Assembly: GCA_029561345.1 (NCBI GenBank) | Contig: JAKQJC010000001.1 | Span: 340,777 to 404,776 of the forward strand | From: Chloroflexota bacterium | GTDB taxonomy: Bacteria; Chloroflexota; Anaerolineae; Anaerolineales; Anaerolineaceae | Length of the DNA stretch: 64,000 nucleotides | Reading direction: 5' to 3' | Shown here: piece after piece, positions 1-9,091 of the stretch | How positions within the stretch are numbered: position 1 is the stretch's first letter | Layout of the letters: the number at the start of each line of letters is the position of its first letter | Translations under genes and position numbers: made by a program | Notes under the pieces: model-generated | What the model was told of the DNA's origin: nothing | Databases searched by the model: none | Seen by the model: the letters and a program-made list of their open reading frames with translations, nothing else

Positions 1-773
1 TACAACGGCGCGGGGGCCGCAATGCGCAGGCCTTTGCGCTGGCCAATGGTGTAAAAGGGCAAACCAGTGTGCTCGCCAAGGGTCTCACCTTTGCGGTTCA
101 GGATGGGCCCCGGAGCAAAGGAATTTGGGGCATGGCGCCGCAGAAAATCGATATAGGTGCCCTCACCCAGAAAACACAGATCCTGACTTTCAGCGCGCTC
201 GGCCACCGGCAGGCCGAAACGGTGCGCCTCAGCGCGTACCTGGGGCTTGGTGAGCCCGCCAAGGGGAAAAATGGAGCGGCTGAGCTGATCAGGGCTGAGC
301 ACGCTCAGCACGTATGACTGATCCTTGTTGTTATCCAACCCGCGCAGCAGGCGCAGGCTGCCATCCGAAGCAGTTTCGACCCGCGCATAATGCCCGGTTG
401 CCAGCAGGTCGCCGCCCAGGGCCAGCGCATGTTCCAGCATGGTTCCCCAGCGCACCTGGCGGTTGCACAGCAGGCAGGGATTGGGGGTTTCGCCTTGCAG
501 ATAGCTGGCAATGAAGGGTTCCACAACCTGCTGGTAAAAGATCTCCTTGGCGTCCACCACATAGAAAGGGATGCCAAGCTGGCTGGCCACCCGGCGCGCC
601 TGAAACATGGAGTCGGGGGTGCAGCAGCGGTTGGCGCATTCTTCGCCGGGTTCGCTCCACAGGCGCAGCATCAGGCCGGTGACTTCGTAACCCTTTTCCA
701 CCAGCAAGGCGGCTGCCACGGAGCTGTCGACGCCGCCGCTCATGCCAACCACAACCTGAGGTTTCTTGTCCAT
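1..773 (-). CDS. mnmA: tRNA-specific 2-thiouridylase MnmA (3' end cut by window)
   Basis: Translation of the complement from the ATG at 773 gives an open frame of 257 codons running off the left edge, so only the N-terminal two thirds is present. The protein starts MDKKPQVVVGMSGGVDSS, the PP-loop that binds ATP, followed by NPCLLCNR (residues 98-105, catalytic Cys about 100), ATGHYA, a DQSYVL-like segment and SQDLCF with the second active-site Cys. MnmA uses persulfide sulfur to thiolate U34 of Glu, Gln and Lys tRNAs. It starts 16 bases after the cysteine desulfurase stop, so the sulfur donor and the thiolase are probably co-transcribed. Family assignment is very secure. Confidence 0.95.
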   Translation of the reverse strand, partial: MDKKPQVVVGMSGGVDSSVAAALLVEKGYEVTGLMLRLWSEPGEECANRCCTPDSMFQARRVASQLGIPFYVVDAKEIFYQQVVEPFIASYLQGETPNPCLLCNRQVRWGTMLEHALALGGDLLATGHYARVETASDGSLRLLRGLDNNKDQSYVLSVLSPDQLSRSIFPLGGLTKPQVRAEAHRFGLPVAERAESQDLCFLGEGTYIDFLRRHAPNSFAPGPILNRKGETLGEHTGLPFYTIGQRKGLRIAAPAPL

Positions 774-789
774 AAATTATGTGCAACCT

Positions 790-1953
790 TTATGCCCGGT
801 TAAGCTGGCGGGCGCGTTTGACCAGGCTGGGAAGGGCGGTCAGCAGCATTTCAATCTGCTCGGAGGTGGTGGCGCGGCCGAGGGTGATGCGCAGAGAACC
901 AAGGGCCAGTTCAGGGGCAAAACCCATGGCCAGCAGCACTTCGGAAGGCTGCGGATTGCCGGTTTTGCAGGCTGAACCCGATGAGCAGGCAAAACCAGCG
1001 GCATCGAGGAGCATGAGCAAGGTGTTGCCGTTCACGCCTTCGAAAACGAAGCTGGCATGGTTGGGAAGGCGCTGCACCGCGTGGCCGGTGAGATGGGCGC
1101 CGGGGATGGTTTCGAGAACCTGATTGATCAGGTGCTCGCGCAGTGCGAGGAGCCGTTGGGCATGCCGGGGACCTTCTGATTGAGCAATGGAAAAGGCCTC
1201 GGCCAGGCCGACGATATAAGGCACGTTTTGGGTTCCGGCCCGCATGGCGTGTTCCTGCTTGCCGCCGGTCTGGGTGGGTAGAATGGGTGTGCCCTGGCGC
1301 ACATACAGCGCGCCAACCCCCTTGGGTCCATAGAACTTGTGGGCGCCAATGGCAATCAAATCGGCATGGGCGGCAGCCTGGTTCATGGGCAAATGGGCTG
1401 CCGCCTGCACGGCATCAGTGAGGAAGGGGACGCTGTGTTCCTGGCAGACCTGGTGAATATCGGCAACCGGATTGATGGTGCCAATTTCATTATTCGCATA
1501 GATGGCAGCCACCACGGCGGTATTGGGGCGGATGGCTTCTTTGACAGCCTGGGGTGAAACCTGTCCGTGCGCATCCACGGGGAGATAAGAGAGGTCAAAG
1601 CCGAACACCTCAGCCAGCTGCATGGCGGTGTGGCTGACGGCATGGTGTTCCACCGGCGAAATGAGGATGTGGTTGGCATTCTTAAGCCGGCGCATGGCCA
1701 GAGCCACACCGCGCAAAGCCAGGTTATCTGATTCGGTGCCGTTGGCTGTGAACACAATTTCAGCAGATGAGCAGCCCAAAAGCCCGGCCACCTTGCTGCG
1801 GGCTTCTTCAACGGCAGCATCAGCGTCCTGGCCGTAGAAATGGGCGGAAGAAGGGTTGCCAAAAATTTCTGAAAAATAGGGCTGCATGGCTGCCAGAACG
1901 CGTTCATCGAGGGGGGTGGTGGCAGCATAGTCAAGATAGATGCGTGGTTTCAT
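790..1953 (-). CDS. iscS: cysteine desulfurase (IscS/NifS family)
   Basis: A 387-residue PLP enzyme that takes sulfur from cysteine, leaving alanine and an enzyme persulfide. Visible are the N-terminal YLDYAATTPL, the NGTESDN loop, the PLP lysine in AIGAHKFYGPKG (Lys206) and the persulfide cysteine in SSGSACKTG (Cys329), which sits in the loop type common to IscS/NifS class I enzymes. I chose the ATG at 1953 (MKPRIYLDY) because GGAG lies 5 bases upstream and homology begins there; an upstream in-frame ATG at 2046 would add 31 non-conserved residues that include the promoter. Placed directly before mnmA it most likely feeds sulfur to tRNA thiolation; a wider role in Fe-S assembly cannot be excluded. 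Confidence 0.95.
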   Translation of the reverse strand: MKPRIYLDYAATTPLDERVLAAMQPYFSEIFGNPSSAHFYGQDADAAVEEARSKVAGLLGCSSAEIVFTANGTESDNLALRGVALAMRRLKNANHILISPVEHHAVSHTAMQLAEVFGFDLSYLPVDAHGQVSPQAVKEAIRPNTAVVAAIYANNEIGTINPVADIHQVCQEHSVPFLTDAVQAAAHLPMNQAAAHADLIAIGAHKFYGPKGVGALYVRQGTPILPTQTGGKQEHAMRAGTQNVPYIVGLAEAFSIAQSEGPRHAQRLLALREHLINQVLETIPGAHLTGHAVQRLPNHASFVFEGVNGNTLLMLLDAAGFACSSGSACKTGNPQPSEVLLAMGFAPELALGSLRITLGRATTSEQIEMLLTALPSLVKRARQLNRA

Positions 1954-1972
1954 GAACACTCCAGTGCCATTG

Positions 1973-1978
1973 ATTATA
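1973..1978 (-). promoter_or_regulatory. candidate -10 box of the iscS-mnmA promoter
   Basis: The complement reads GTGCTATAATCAATGG, a perfect TATAAT 19 bases before the iscS ATG. No good -35 hexamer lies at 16-18 bases. The implied leader is only about a dozen bases and still contains the GGAG ribosome site. Confidence 0.4.
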
Positions 1979-2059
1979 GCACGGCAGATTGGAAAACTTC
2001 CAGCCATTTTGCTGCTGAAATTCCTACCATTTTTGTCCTCTCTCAAAAGCGTAAAATGG

Positions 2060-2065
2060 TATAAT
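2060..2065 (+). promoter_or_regulatory. candidate -10 box for the phosphohexomutase operon
   Basis: TATAAT in the context ATGGTATAATGATC, 31 bases before the chosen start codon. The best upstream TTG-type hexamer (2033) is 21 bases away, too far for a standard sigma-70 promoter, so only the -10 is supported. Confidence 0.4.
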
Positions 2066-2096
2066 GATCAAAATCAAAATTATTTCGGGAGGTCTT

Positions 2097-3518
2097 ATGG
2101 CTCATCAGATAAAATTTGGAACCGATGGCTGGCGCGGCATGATTGCGGAAGATTACACCTTTGACAATGTGCGCCGCTGCACCCAGGGCTTTGCCAATTA
2201 CCTCATTAATCATGGAAAAAAGGGCGAATGGATTGTGGTCGGGCACGACAAACGCTTCCATTCCGAAAATTTTGCCGCCGCGGTGGCTGAGGTGCTGGCG
2301 GCAAACGGCATGAAAGTGCATCTGACCAACGGCGCCACCCCCACGCCTGTGATCGCCTTCTCGGTGGTCAACCGCAAGGCGGCTGGTGCGGTCAATATCA
2401 CGGCTTCGCACAATCCCCCTGTGGATAACGGCTTTAAAGTACGCGATGAAAACGGCGGCGCCATTCCGCCTGACGGGTTGAAGGAGATTGAAGCCGGCAT
2501 CCCTGAAAACGTGGAAACGGTCAAGCGCATGCCCCTGGCTGAAGCGCTGGACAAAGGCCTGGTGGTCTATTTTGACCCCGCTCCAGCTTATATCGAACAC
2601 ATCAAGAAACTGATTGACCTGCAGCCTATTCGCGATGCGGGTTTGAAAATTGTGGTGGATACCATGTGGGGCAATGGGGCTGGCTGGTTCCCGACCCTGC
2701 TGGCCGGCGGCAAGACCGAGGTGGTGGAAATTCACAACCACCGCAATCCCAGCTTCCCTGAAATGAAGCGCCCGGAACCCATTCCCCCGAACATCAATGT
2801 TGGCCTGCAGACCACGGTGGATCAGGAAGCGGATGTGCTGCTGATCACCGATGGCGATGCGGATCGGGTTGGCGTGGGCGATGAAAATGGCGAATTTGTC
2901 AACCAACTGCAGGTCTACGGCCTGCTGGCCTATTACTTCCTGGAAGTGCGCGGTGAGCGCGGTGCCATTGTCAAAACCCTTTCCACCACCAGCATGCTGG
3001 AAAAACTGGGCAAGATTTATGATATTCCGGTGATTGAAACCGGCGTGGGCTTTAAGTATGTGGCTCCCAAGATGCTGGAAACCAATGCCATGATGGGCGG
3101 CGAGGAATCGGGCGGTTATGCCTTCCGCGGCAATGTGCCCGAGCGTGACGGTATTCTGGCTGGCCTGTATTTTCTGGATATGATGGTGAAACTGAACCGC
3201 AAGCCTTCTGAACTGCTGGCTCTGCTGTTCAGCAAGGTGGGCGCTCACTACTATGACCGCGTGGACACCACTTTCTCAGGTGACCGGTCTGCCCGTGAAG
3301 CGCAGATTTTGGCCGCCAAGCCCGCCACCCTGGGCGGTTTGAAAGTGACGGGTTTGAATACCACTGACGGCTTCAAGTTTTCTCTGGAAGATGGCGGCTG
3401 GATGCTGATCCGCTTCTCAGGCACGGAACCGATCATGCGCGTCTATTGTGAGACCACCCATAAAGAAGCCGTGCCGGGCATTCTGGAAGATGGCTTGCAG
3501 ATTGCTGGATTGAAATAA
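2097..3518 (+). CDS. phosphoglucomutase/phosphomannomutase
   Basis: A 473-residue alpha-D-phosphohexomutase interconverting hexose 1- and 6-phosphates through a phosphoserine. All four signature loops are present: ITASHNPP with the phospho-acceptor Ser about 104, the metal loop TDGDADRVG (about 251-259), the sugar loop GGEESGG, and the phosphate-binding [12 protein letters not shown] near the C terminus. The start is the ATG at 2097 ([14 protein letters not shown]) preceded by GGGAGG at 4-5 bases; an upstream ATG at 2064 overlaps the -10 box. It heads a tight three-gene operon with tatD and a prenyl synthase. Sequence alone does not settle glucose, mannose or glucosamine specificity. Confidence 0.93.
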   Translation: MAHQIKFGTDGWRGMIAEDYTFDNVRRCTQGFANYLINHGKKGEWIVVGHDKRFHSENFAAAVAEVLAANGMKVHLTNGATPTPVIAFSVVNRKAAGAVNITASHNPPVDNGFKVRDENGGAIPPDGLKEIEAGIPENVETVKRMPLAEALDKGLVVYFDPAPAYIEHIKKLIDLQPIRDAGLKIVVDTMWGNGAGWFPTLLAGGKTEVVEIHNHRNPSFPEMKRPEPIPPNINVGLQTTVDQEADVLLITDGDADRVGVGDENGEFVNQLQVYGLLAYYFLEVRGERGAIVKTLSTTSMLEKLGKIYDIPVIETGVGFKYVAPKMLETNAMMGGEESGGYAFRGNVPERDGILAGLYFLDMMVKLNRKPSELLALLFSKVGAHYYDRVDTTFSGDRSAREAQILAAKPATLGGLKVTGLNTTDGFKFSLEDGGWMLIRFSGTEPIMRVYCETTHKEAVPGILEDGLQIAGLK

Positions 3519-4325
3519 GTGTTTCTGACAGATACGCATTGTCACCTCGATTTTGACGTTTTCCAGTCTGATTTTAAGGATGTGGTGCAGCGGTGCAAGG
3601 CGGCCGGCCTGCACCACATCATTGACCCAGGCATTGATATCAAAAGTTGCCGGGCTGCGATTCGACTGGCTGAAGCGCACCCCGGCTTTCTTTTTGCTGC
3701 TGTGGGCATTCATCCTAATGATGCACAGGGCTGGAATGAAAACACGCTGCCGGCCTTGCGAGAGATGGCAGCCCACCCCCGTGTTGTGGCGATTGGCGAA
3801 ATTGGACTGGATTATTACCGCGACCGGGTGGCCCGGCCGGTGCAGCATGCCCGGCTGCGTGAACAGCTGACCCTGGCAGCGGAGGCTGGCAAACCGGTGA
3901 TTTTGCACAGCCGCGATGCCAACGGCGATATCTACCCGATTTTGAAAAACTGGTGTGCTGATCTCAAGAAAACTGGCTCGCCGCTGGCCGAAAGACCCGG
4001 TGTGATGCATTCCTTTGACGGCGCCTATGTTGAGGCAGCGCGTTTTACGGCATTGGGCTTCAAAATTGGCATTGGCGGACCGGTGACTTATGCAAATGCA
4101 AAGGAACGCCAGGCTCTGGCCGCCGCTCTGCCGCTGAAAGATTTGCTGCTGGAAACCGATGCACCCTTTCTCACGCCTGTGCCGCGGCGCGGGCAGCGCA
4201 ACGAGCCGGCTTATGTGCAGTATGTGGCTCAGAAAATCGCGGAATTGAAGCACACGGCCATTGAAGCCGTGGCTGAAGCCGCTTTTCAGAATTCAATCCG
4301 TTTATTTGGTATTGGAGAGCTGTGA
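3519..4325 (+). CDS. tatD: TatD family metal-dependent hydrolase/DNase
   Basis: A 268-residue TIM-barrel hydrolase of the TatD family, known as Mg-dependent 3'-5' exonucleases and putative quality-control nucleases. Metal ligands are visible in order: TDTHCHLDF at the N terminus, GIHPNDA, AIGEIGLDYYRD (bridging Glu), LHSRDA, MHSFDG and LLETDAPFLTP. The start is GTG, directly after the TAA stop of the mutase gene, so translation is probably coupled. Length is typical of the family. It overlaps the next gene by 4 bases. Confidence 0.92.
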   Translation: MFLTDTHCHLDFDVFQSDFKDVVQRCKAAGLHHIIDPGIDIKSCRAAIRLAEAHPGFLFAAVGIHPNDAQGWNENTLPALREMAAHPRVVAIGEIGLDYYRDRVARPVQHARLREQLTLAAEAGKPVILHSRDANGDIYPILKNWCADLKKTGSPLAERPGVMHSFDGAYVEAARFTALGFKIGIGGPVTYANAKERQALAAALPLKDLLLETDAPFLTPVPRRGQRNEPAYVQYVAQKIAELKHTAIEAVAEAAFQNSIRLFGIGEL

Positions 4326-5284
4326 CGCCATCTTTTTTGACTCTGATTGAAGATGATCTCAAGACAGTTGAGGGATTGATCCTGGAACAGGCAGAGGGTT
4401 ATCATCCGATTCTGGGTGAGGCTCTGCAAACCCTGATGAATGCAGGTGGAAAAAGGATCAGACCGGCCATTTCCTTGCTGATCGGCAGGATTCTGGGCGT
4501 GACTGATCCAAACCTGGTGATGACAGCGGCAGGCATTGAACTATTGCACACAGCCACCCTGGTGCATGATGATTTGATCGATAATGCCCTATTCCGGCGC
4601 GGCCATCCCACCTTGAATGCACGCTGGTCGCCAGCCGCCACGGTTTTGACCGGCGATTTTCTGTTTGCGCGTTCAGCCGATATGATTGCGCGCACGGCCA
4701 ACCTGGAAATGATCAGAGCTTTTTCCAACACTCTGAGCATCATCGTCAACGGCGAGGTGCACCAGCTGTTTTCTGATCGTTTTCAATACAGCCGTGAAAG
4801 TTACCAGAAACGGATTTACGCCAAAACGGCTTCCCTGTTTGAGGTGGCCGCCGAGGCGCCGGCGTACTATGTGAGCAGCCCTGCTGAATGGATTGAACCG
4901 CTTAGGCATTTTGGCTATCACCTGGGCATGGCTTTCCAGATGGTGGATGATATTCTGGATTTCACCGGCGAACAGGTAAAACTGGGAAAACCGGTGGGCG
5001 GCGACCTGCGGCACGGCATTATCACCCTGCCGGCGATTATCTTCCTGGAGCAGAACCCGGGTTTTGAAGCCTGGGCCAACCTGACAGAGGGGAAAGGGGA
5101 GCGTGAAGAACAGGTCACGATGCTGCTGGCGGCCATAAATGAGTCAGGAGCCATGTCAATGGCCATGGGCGAAGCGCGTGGAGAAATTCAAACGGCCATT
5201 GGTTATTTGCGCCGGCTGCCAGCCGGCCCAGCCCGGGATGGCCTGGAAGCCGTTGCCAACATGGTTGTGGAACGCAGCGTTTAG
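4322..5284 (+). CDS. trans-polyprenyl diphosphate synthase (IspA/IspB type)
   Basis: A 320-residue isoprenoid chain elongation enzyme adding isopentenyl diphosphate to an allylic diphosphate. GGKRIRP lies near residue 40, the first Asp-rich motif is DDLIDNALFRRG and the second MVDDILDF. The first motif has the short DDxxD spacing with bulky residues before it (LVH), as in longer-chain synthases, but product length (octaprenyl or other) cannot be read reliably. It starts with GTG inside the tatD stop (GTGA overlap) and is followed at once by a strong terminator, so it is the last gene of the operon. Likely role: quinone side chain or undecaprenyl-type carrier supply. Confidence 0.9.
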   Translation: MTPSFLTLIEDDLKTVEGLILEQAEGYHPILGEALQTLMNAGGKRIRPAISLLIGRILGVTDPNLVMTAAGIELLHTATLVHDDLIDNALFRRGHPTLNARWSPAATVLTGDFLFARSADMIARTANLEMIRAFSNTLSIIVNGEVHQLFSDRFQYSRESYQKRIYAKTASLFEVAAEAPAYYVSSPAEWIEPLRHFGYHLGMAFQMVDDILDFTGEQVKLGKPVGGDLRHGIITLPAIIFLEQNPGFEAWANLTEGKGEREEQVTMLLAAINESGAMSMAMGEARGEIQTAIGYLRRLPAGPARDGLEAVANMVVERSV

Positions 5285-5292
5285 AAAAGAAT

Positions 5293-5318
5293 AAAGGCCT
5301 TCATGCGAAGGCCTTTTT
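5293..5318. terminator. bidirectional rho-independent terminator
   Basis: AAGGCCTTC (5294-5302), loop ATGC, GAAGGCCTT (5307-5315), then T's to 5318. On the complement it is also followed by a T-rich tract, so it can close both the prenyl synthase operon and the convergent signalling operon ending at 5400. Confidence 0.85.
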
Positions 5319-5399
5319 ATTTGGGGTTTGTTAACTGGACAGACGCGGAATAAAGCCGGTTTTAATCGCTCCCTGAGCTGCCAAAAGGCGCGCAGTGAT

Positions 5400-6053
5400 T
5401 TAGATGTATTCCCTCAGGTTGTGTTCCACGGCGTAGGCGGCCGCTTCAGCGCGGTTGCTGACGGAAAGCTTGGAGAGAATGCTGCTGACGTAATTGCGCA
5501 CCGTTCCTTCGCCGAGGAAGAGAGATTTGGCAATTTCACGGTTGGTTTTGCCTTCAGAGACCAGGATGAGGACATGTTTTTCCTGCTGGCTGAGGTTGGC
5601 AAAAGCCGAAGCTTCTTCTTCTTTGACGGCGCGGCGGACTTCCTGGAAAACGCGCTGGGTGACGGCTGGATCCAGCAGGGCCTCGCCGCGGCCGACGGCT
5701 TCGAGGGCATGAATCAGGTCTTCGCCCTGGATTTGTTTGAGCACGTAACCGGATGCCCCTGCGCGGATGGCTGAGAAGAGCATTTCATCCTCGGCGTAGG
5801 AGGTGAGCATGATGACCTTGGTGTTGGGGTAACGGTGGGTGATCTCTTCGCAGGCTTCAATGCCTGAAGCGCCAGGCAGGCGAATATCCATTAACACGGT
5901 GTCGGGGTTCAGTCGCCCCACCTGTTCCAGGGCTTCGCGGGCATCATCGGCTTCACCAATAACCTCAAATTGAGGATGGTGATCGAGCAGGGCTTTGAGC
6001 CCCAGGCGCACCACCTCATGATCATCCACAATTAGAACACGTTGTTTTTGCAT
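5400..6053 (-). CDS. NarL/FixJ-family response regulator
   Basis: A 217-residue two-domain regulator: receiver domain with VLIVDDHE acidic pocket, phospho-acceptor Asp in VLMDIRLPG, Thr in MLTSYA and Lys in VLKQI, then a LuxR-type helix-turn-helix ([43 protein letters not shown] region, residues about 145-195). It is the last gene of the seven-gene minus-strand signalling operon and has no histidine kinase beside it. Two ATGs compete: 6065 sits directly on the GGGAG motif, 6053 lies 12 bases after it; I use 6053 because receiver domains usually start MxxxRVLIVDD. Targets are unknown. Confidence 0.9.
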   Translation of the reverse strand: MQKQRVLIVDDHEVVRLGLKALLDHHPQFEVIGEADDAREALEQVGRLNPDTVLMDIRLPGASGIEACEEITHRYPNTKVIMLTSYAEDEMLFSAIRAGASGYVLKQIQGEDLIHALEAVGRGEALLDPAVTQRVFQEVRRAVKEEEASAFANLSQQEKHVLILVSEGKTNREIAKSLFLGEGTVRNYVSSILSKLSVSNRAEAAAYAVEHNLREYI

Positions 6054-6086
6054 AAATTTTTCCATCTCCCTATAAGCATCAGGCTG

Positions 6087-6821
6087 TCAGGCCTCGCCGC
6101 CTTTTTGACGGCGGAAATCAACAAAACGGTAGCCGGTGCCTCGTTCGGTGAGGATGTAGCGCGGGTTTGCAGGATCCGGTTCCAGTTTTTGGCGCAGATA
6201 ATTGATATAAAGGCGGACGTAGTGGGGTTCGTCGCGGTATTCATAGCCCCACACTTTGGTCAGAATCTGGTCATGGGTGACCACCCAGCCGGCATTTTGC
6301 ACCAGATGATAGAGCAGGCGGTATTCGGTGGGGCGCAGTTTGACAAGCTGGCCGTTCAGGAACACTTCGCGGCGGTCAAAATCGATTTTGAGATGTTCAT
6401 CAACTTCGATGAGGCCGCGCATGGAACTGCTGGCGGTGGTGGTGCGGCGCAGTACAGCTTTGACGCGGCTGACAAGCTCGCGCGGGCTGAAGGGTTTGGT
6501 GATGTAATCGTCGGCGCCAAGTTCTAGGCCGCGCACACGGTCATCTTCTTCGCTCTTGGCCGTCAGCATGATCACCGGAATGGGACTGATTTCGCGGACG
6601 ATTTTCAAAACTTCAAACCCATCGATATCCGGCATCATGATGTCTAAAATCATCAGATCTGGCAGGTCATCACGCAGTTTTTCGATGGCTTCTTCGCCGC
6701 GGTGGGCTTCAATGACATTGAAGCCATCGTGTTCAAGGTTGAGTCGGATAAACCGGACCATGCGTTCTTCATCGTCCACCACCAGAATGCGGCCGGTGAT
6801 ATTGTCCTGACGTTCAGCCAT
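6087..6821 (-). CDS. OmpR/PhoB-family response regulator
   Basis: A 244-residue regulator. The receiver has ILVVDDEE, phospho-acceptor Asp in [13 protein letters not shown], Thr in MLTAKSEED and Lys in [11 protein letters not shown]; a winged-helix DNA-binding domain follows ([17 protein letters not shown], then [17 protein letters not shown] as recognition helix, then RGTGYRF). GGGAG lies 7 bases before the ATG, and the upstream small gene ends only 4 bases away. Together with the NarL-type gene it ends the kinase/phosphatase operon, suggesting that Ser/Thr signalling and two-component outputs are co-expressed. No cognate sensor kinase is in the window. Confidence 0.93.
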   Translation of the reverse strand: MAERQDNITGRILVVDDEERMVRFIRLNLEHDGFNVIEAHRGEEAIEKLRDDLPDLMILDIMMPDIDGFEVLKIVREISPIPVIMLTAKSEEDDRVRGLELGADDYITKPFSPRELVSRVKAVLRRTTTASSSMRGLIEVDEHLKIDFDRREVFLNGQLVKLRPTEYRLLYHLVQNAGWVVTHDQILTKVWGYEYRDEPHYVRLYINYLRQKLEPDPANPRYILTERGTGYRFVDFRRQKGGEA

Positions 6822-6825
6822 AAAG

Positions 6826-7065
6826 TCACTCCCGGATGAAGCCGATGATCTCTTCTTCTTCGGCAGAGGGCATGATTTCGATGAAGTTGATCCGGCTGAG
6901 CGGCCAGATCACCGTGGTGACATTGGCATCGAGGTAAATCAGGTCTTTGCCATCACGGCGGCGGGGATGTTTAACCGTCACCATGGTATCTTGCATGGTG
7001 GGCAGGTCTTCCATTTCGCCCAGGACGGCATCTTCGTTTTGAATATGGAGAACAACGGTCAGCAT
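6826..7065 (-). CDS. small acidic protein of unknown function (79 aa)
   Basis: A 79-residue protein, [20 protein letters not shown]..., with a pattern of short beta-like segments ([41 protein letters not shown]) ending in an acidic tail. GGAGG lies 4 bases before the ATG, a very good ribosome site. It sits between the FHA gene (15 bases) and the OmpR-type regulator (4 bases), which supports a real translated gene. I do not recognise the family; a small beta-barrel adaptor is possible but is only inference from the residue pattern. Confidence 0.75.
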   Translation of the reverse strand: MLTVVLHIQNEDAVLGEMEDLPTMQDTMVTVKHPRRRDGKDLIYLDANVTTVIWPLSRINFIEIMPSAEEEEIIGFIRE

Positions 7066-7080
7066 GATACCTCCGGATGG

Positions 7081-7596
7081 TTACTGGCGCAAAAGCACCT
7101 GAATTTTGAGCTTACCCAGCGTGATCATATCACCATGGTTGAGGGTGTAATCCACTTTGGGGACAATTTTTTGGCCATTAACCCGGGTGCCGTTGGAAGA
7201 CCCCATATCAACGATAATGACGCGCTGGTTGACAATTTTCAGGGCGGCATGCAGGCGGGAAACGCCCTGCGCATAGGCTTCATAGGGGGTCAGATCCACA
7301 TCGGGAAGGATGGGCTGACCTTCGGTGATGCGCCCCAGGGTGAACTCATTTCGTCCTGCCAGGGGAAGCACCTTGCCGCTGGAAACCAGATAAAGCGTGA
7401 TGAGAGAATCGCCAGGTGTATTGGACATGGGTGCCGTGTGGATGGAGGGGGTTTTGATCAGCGGGGCAGAGCCTTTTTCATCGCGTTGAATGGACTGGGT
7501 GGCCATGTTTTCAGCCTGAACCAGCTGAGCACCGCACTTGCTGCAAAAAAGTGCCCCGGCTACTTCATGATTTTGGCAATTTGGGCATAAGATCAT
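7081..7596 (-). CDS. zinc-ribbon FHA domain protein
   Basis: A 171-residue protein with an N-terminal CPNC...CSKC zinc ribbon (residues 4-22) and a C-terminal forkhead-associated domain: FTLGRITEG, SRLHAAL and GSSNGTRVNGQ carry the usual phosphothreonine-contact positions. FHA domains bind phosphothreonine, so the natural partners are substrates of the Ser/Thr kinase at the head of this operon. An ATGA overlap joins it to the DnaJ-VWA gene upstream. The middle 30 residues (about 30-60) look like a linker and contain Thr residues that could be phosphorylated, which is inference. Confidence 0.9.
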   Translation of the reverse strand: MILCPNCQNHEVAGALFCSKCGAQLVQAENMATQSIQRDEKGSAPLIKTPSIHTAPMSNTPGDSLITLYLVSSGKVLPLAGRNEFTLGRITEGQPILPDVDLTPYEAYAQGVSRLHAALKIVNQRVIIVDMGSSNGTRVNGQKIVPKVDYTLNHGDMITLGKLKIQVLLRQ

Positions 7597-9074
7597 TTTC
7601 TCGTCTCCATTCCAGATGGTAATAATAGGGCTCTGGTGCCATATTTTATGCGCTTATCGCCTTCATCACTAAAACGGCGATTCTTTTGGAGATGGTCAGC
7701 TTCAACCAGAACGGTGTGAGCCAGTTCGCGCTCACCCTGTGAAAGCAGGTGGGTGGCCATGTTCTGGAGGGTGCGGGTGGCATTTTCAACCTGTCCATCA
7801 GCCACCTCACGCTGAGCCTTTTCCTGCATCCGGTAAAGGGTGAGGCGGGACATGGCCTGCAGGATTGAAGGCGGCGGCGGCTGAGGAATGGGCTGCTCAC
7901 TGACGGAGCGGGCGATATTGACCATGATCCGGGTGGTCGGTATCTTGCGGTTGGGAATATCCATCAAGATGCGGCCGCGTGCCACGGAAAAATTGGCTGT
8001 TGGTTCAGGCGCCTGTTTCACCAGAAATTCTAACACAACACTTGAACTTTTGGAGTATAAAATACTGCCAAGAGCAATCTGATTTTCGGTGGGCAGGGGG
8101 CCAAGTTCGGGCTGCAGACGGAATGCGTAATTCAGCTCCACGTTGTCGCCTAATTCCAGATCCAGGGTGACGTGTTCGGCATAGACTTTGGCGATGTTGT
8201 TGAGTTTTTGCTCAAAGAAGCGGCTCAATTCTTTGGGCGAGGAAATATACATGCTGGTACCGCCGCTCAGCGAGGTCATTTTGTCCATGAATTTGTCATT
8301 CCATTCATGGCCAATGCCCAGCCCGGTGATGGTGATGCCTTCCAATGATAGCTGTTCAGCAAGCTGAATGCAGGCATCTTCATCGCCATAGGTTCGACCG
8401 TCTGTCAGGAGGATGAGGTGGTTGATGCGGGTTGAGCTGAGGAACCGGCGCATCTCGTGGACGCCAGCCTGCAAACCCTGATAAATTTCGGTGCTGCCGC
8501 TGGCCTGAATCAGGCTGATTTTGCCTTCCATTTTGGGCAGGTCAATATTTTGCGTGGCTGGAATAATGACTTCAGCGCGATCGCTGAACGCAACCACTGA
8601 GATGGCGTCGTTGGGGCGAAGCTGGCGCAGCAAATTGATGGCGTTGGTTTTGACCATATCCATGCGGTTTCCCTGCATGGAGGTCGAGCGGTCGAGCACC
8701 AGGCATAAATTGAGCGAGGGCATGCTGGTGACTGGCACCTGGGCTGTGCAGATCATTTCAACCAGGGCGTAGACCAGTTGTGGCTCGTTGGAGCAAATGA
8801 GCGATGGCCTTGAATAGGTGATATTGTAGGAAATCTCGGGGGTGATGGGATCTGTGATGCCGAGTTCCTGATCGTATTGAACCCGCCTTTCAATGTTGGA
8901 AAGGATTTCATAGGCCTCTTGAATTTCAATGAAGAGATTGGTGGCATTTGGATCCGGGTTGGTATCAGGATGTAAACGGCGGGCAGCCTCAAAATAGGCG
9001 TGCCTGATTTCCTCTGCGGTCGCATCGCGAGGAAGCCTGAGTTTTGCATAATGATTTTTTTCCAAAATTGCCAC
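7593..9074 (-). CDS. DnaJ domain - von Willebrand factor A fusion protein
   Basis: A 493-residue cytoplasmic protein. Residues about 6-70 are a J domain: NHYAKLRLPRDATAEEIRHAY, the HPD tripeptide in RRLHPDTNP, then EAYEILSN. Residues about 120-290 are a VWA domain with a MIDAS motif in LVLDRSTSMQG (DxSxS) and a threonine/aspartate metal site in LLTDGRTYGDED. The rest resembles the beta-sandwich and helical C-terminal parts of bacterial VWA proteins. J domains recruit DnaK; VWA domains bind partners through a metal ion. The combination inside a kinase/phosphatase/FHA operon suggests a scaffold that may bring Hsp70 to a signalling complex. No signal peptide or membrane segment is visible. Confidence 0.88.
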   Translation of the reverse strand: MAILEKNHYAKLRLPRDATAEEIRHAYFEAARRLHPDTNPDPNATNLFIEIQEAYEILSNIERRVQYDQELGITDPITPEISYNITYSRPSLICSNEPQLVYALVEMICTAQVPVTSMPSLNLCLVLDRSTSMQGNRMDMVKTNAINLLRQLRPNDAISVVAFSDRAEVIIPATQNIDLPKMEGKISLIQASGSTEIYQGLQAGVHEMRRFLSSTRINHLILLTDGRTYGDEDACIQLAEQLSLEGITITGLGIGHEWNDKFMDKMTSLSGGTSMYISSPKELSRFFEQKLNNIAKVYAEHVTLDLELGDNVELNYAFRLQPELGPLPTENQIALGSILYSKSSSVVLEFLVKQAPEPTANFSVARGRILMDIPNRKIPTTRIMVNIARSVSEQPIPQPPPPSILQAMSRLTLYRMQEKAQREVADGQVENATRTLQNMATHLLSQGERELAHTVLVEADHLQKNRRFSDEGDKRIKYGTRALLLPSGMETRK

Positions 9075-9091
9075 AGTACCCCCTTATCAGG

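Noticed and set aside
331..786. 151-codon minus-strand frame over mnmA
   Set aside because: Out of frame with the real mnmA reading, which starts at 773 and carries the PP-loop; the frame is Arg/Cys/Pro-rich noise.
2033..2038. TTGTCC as -35 of the phosphohexomutase promoter
   Set aside because: It is 21 bases from the TATAAT, outside the usual 16-18 base spacing.
2043..3248. 401-codon open frame on the minus strand opposite the phosphohexomutase gene
   Set aside because: It mirrors the codon pattern of a clearly conserved gene, has no recognisable domain and no ribosome site.
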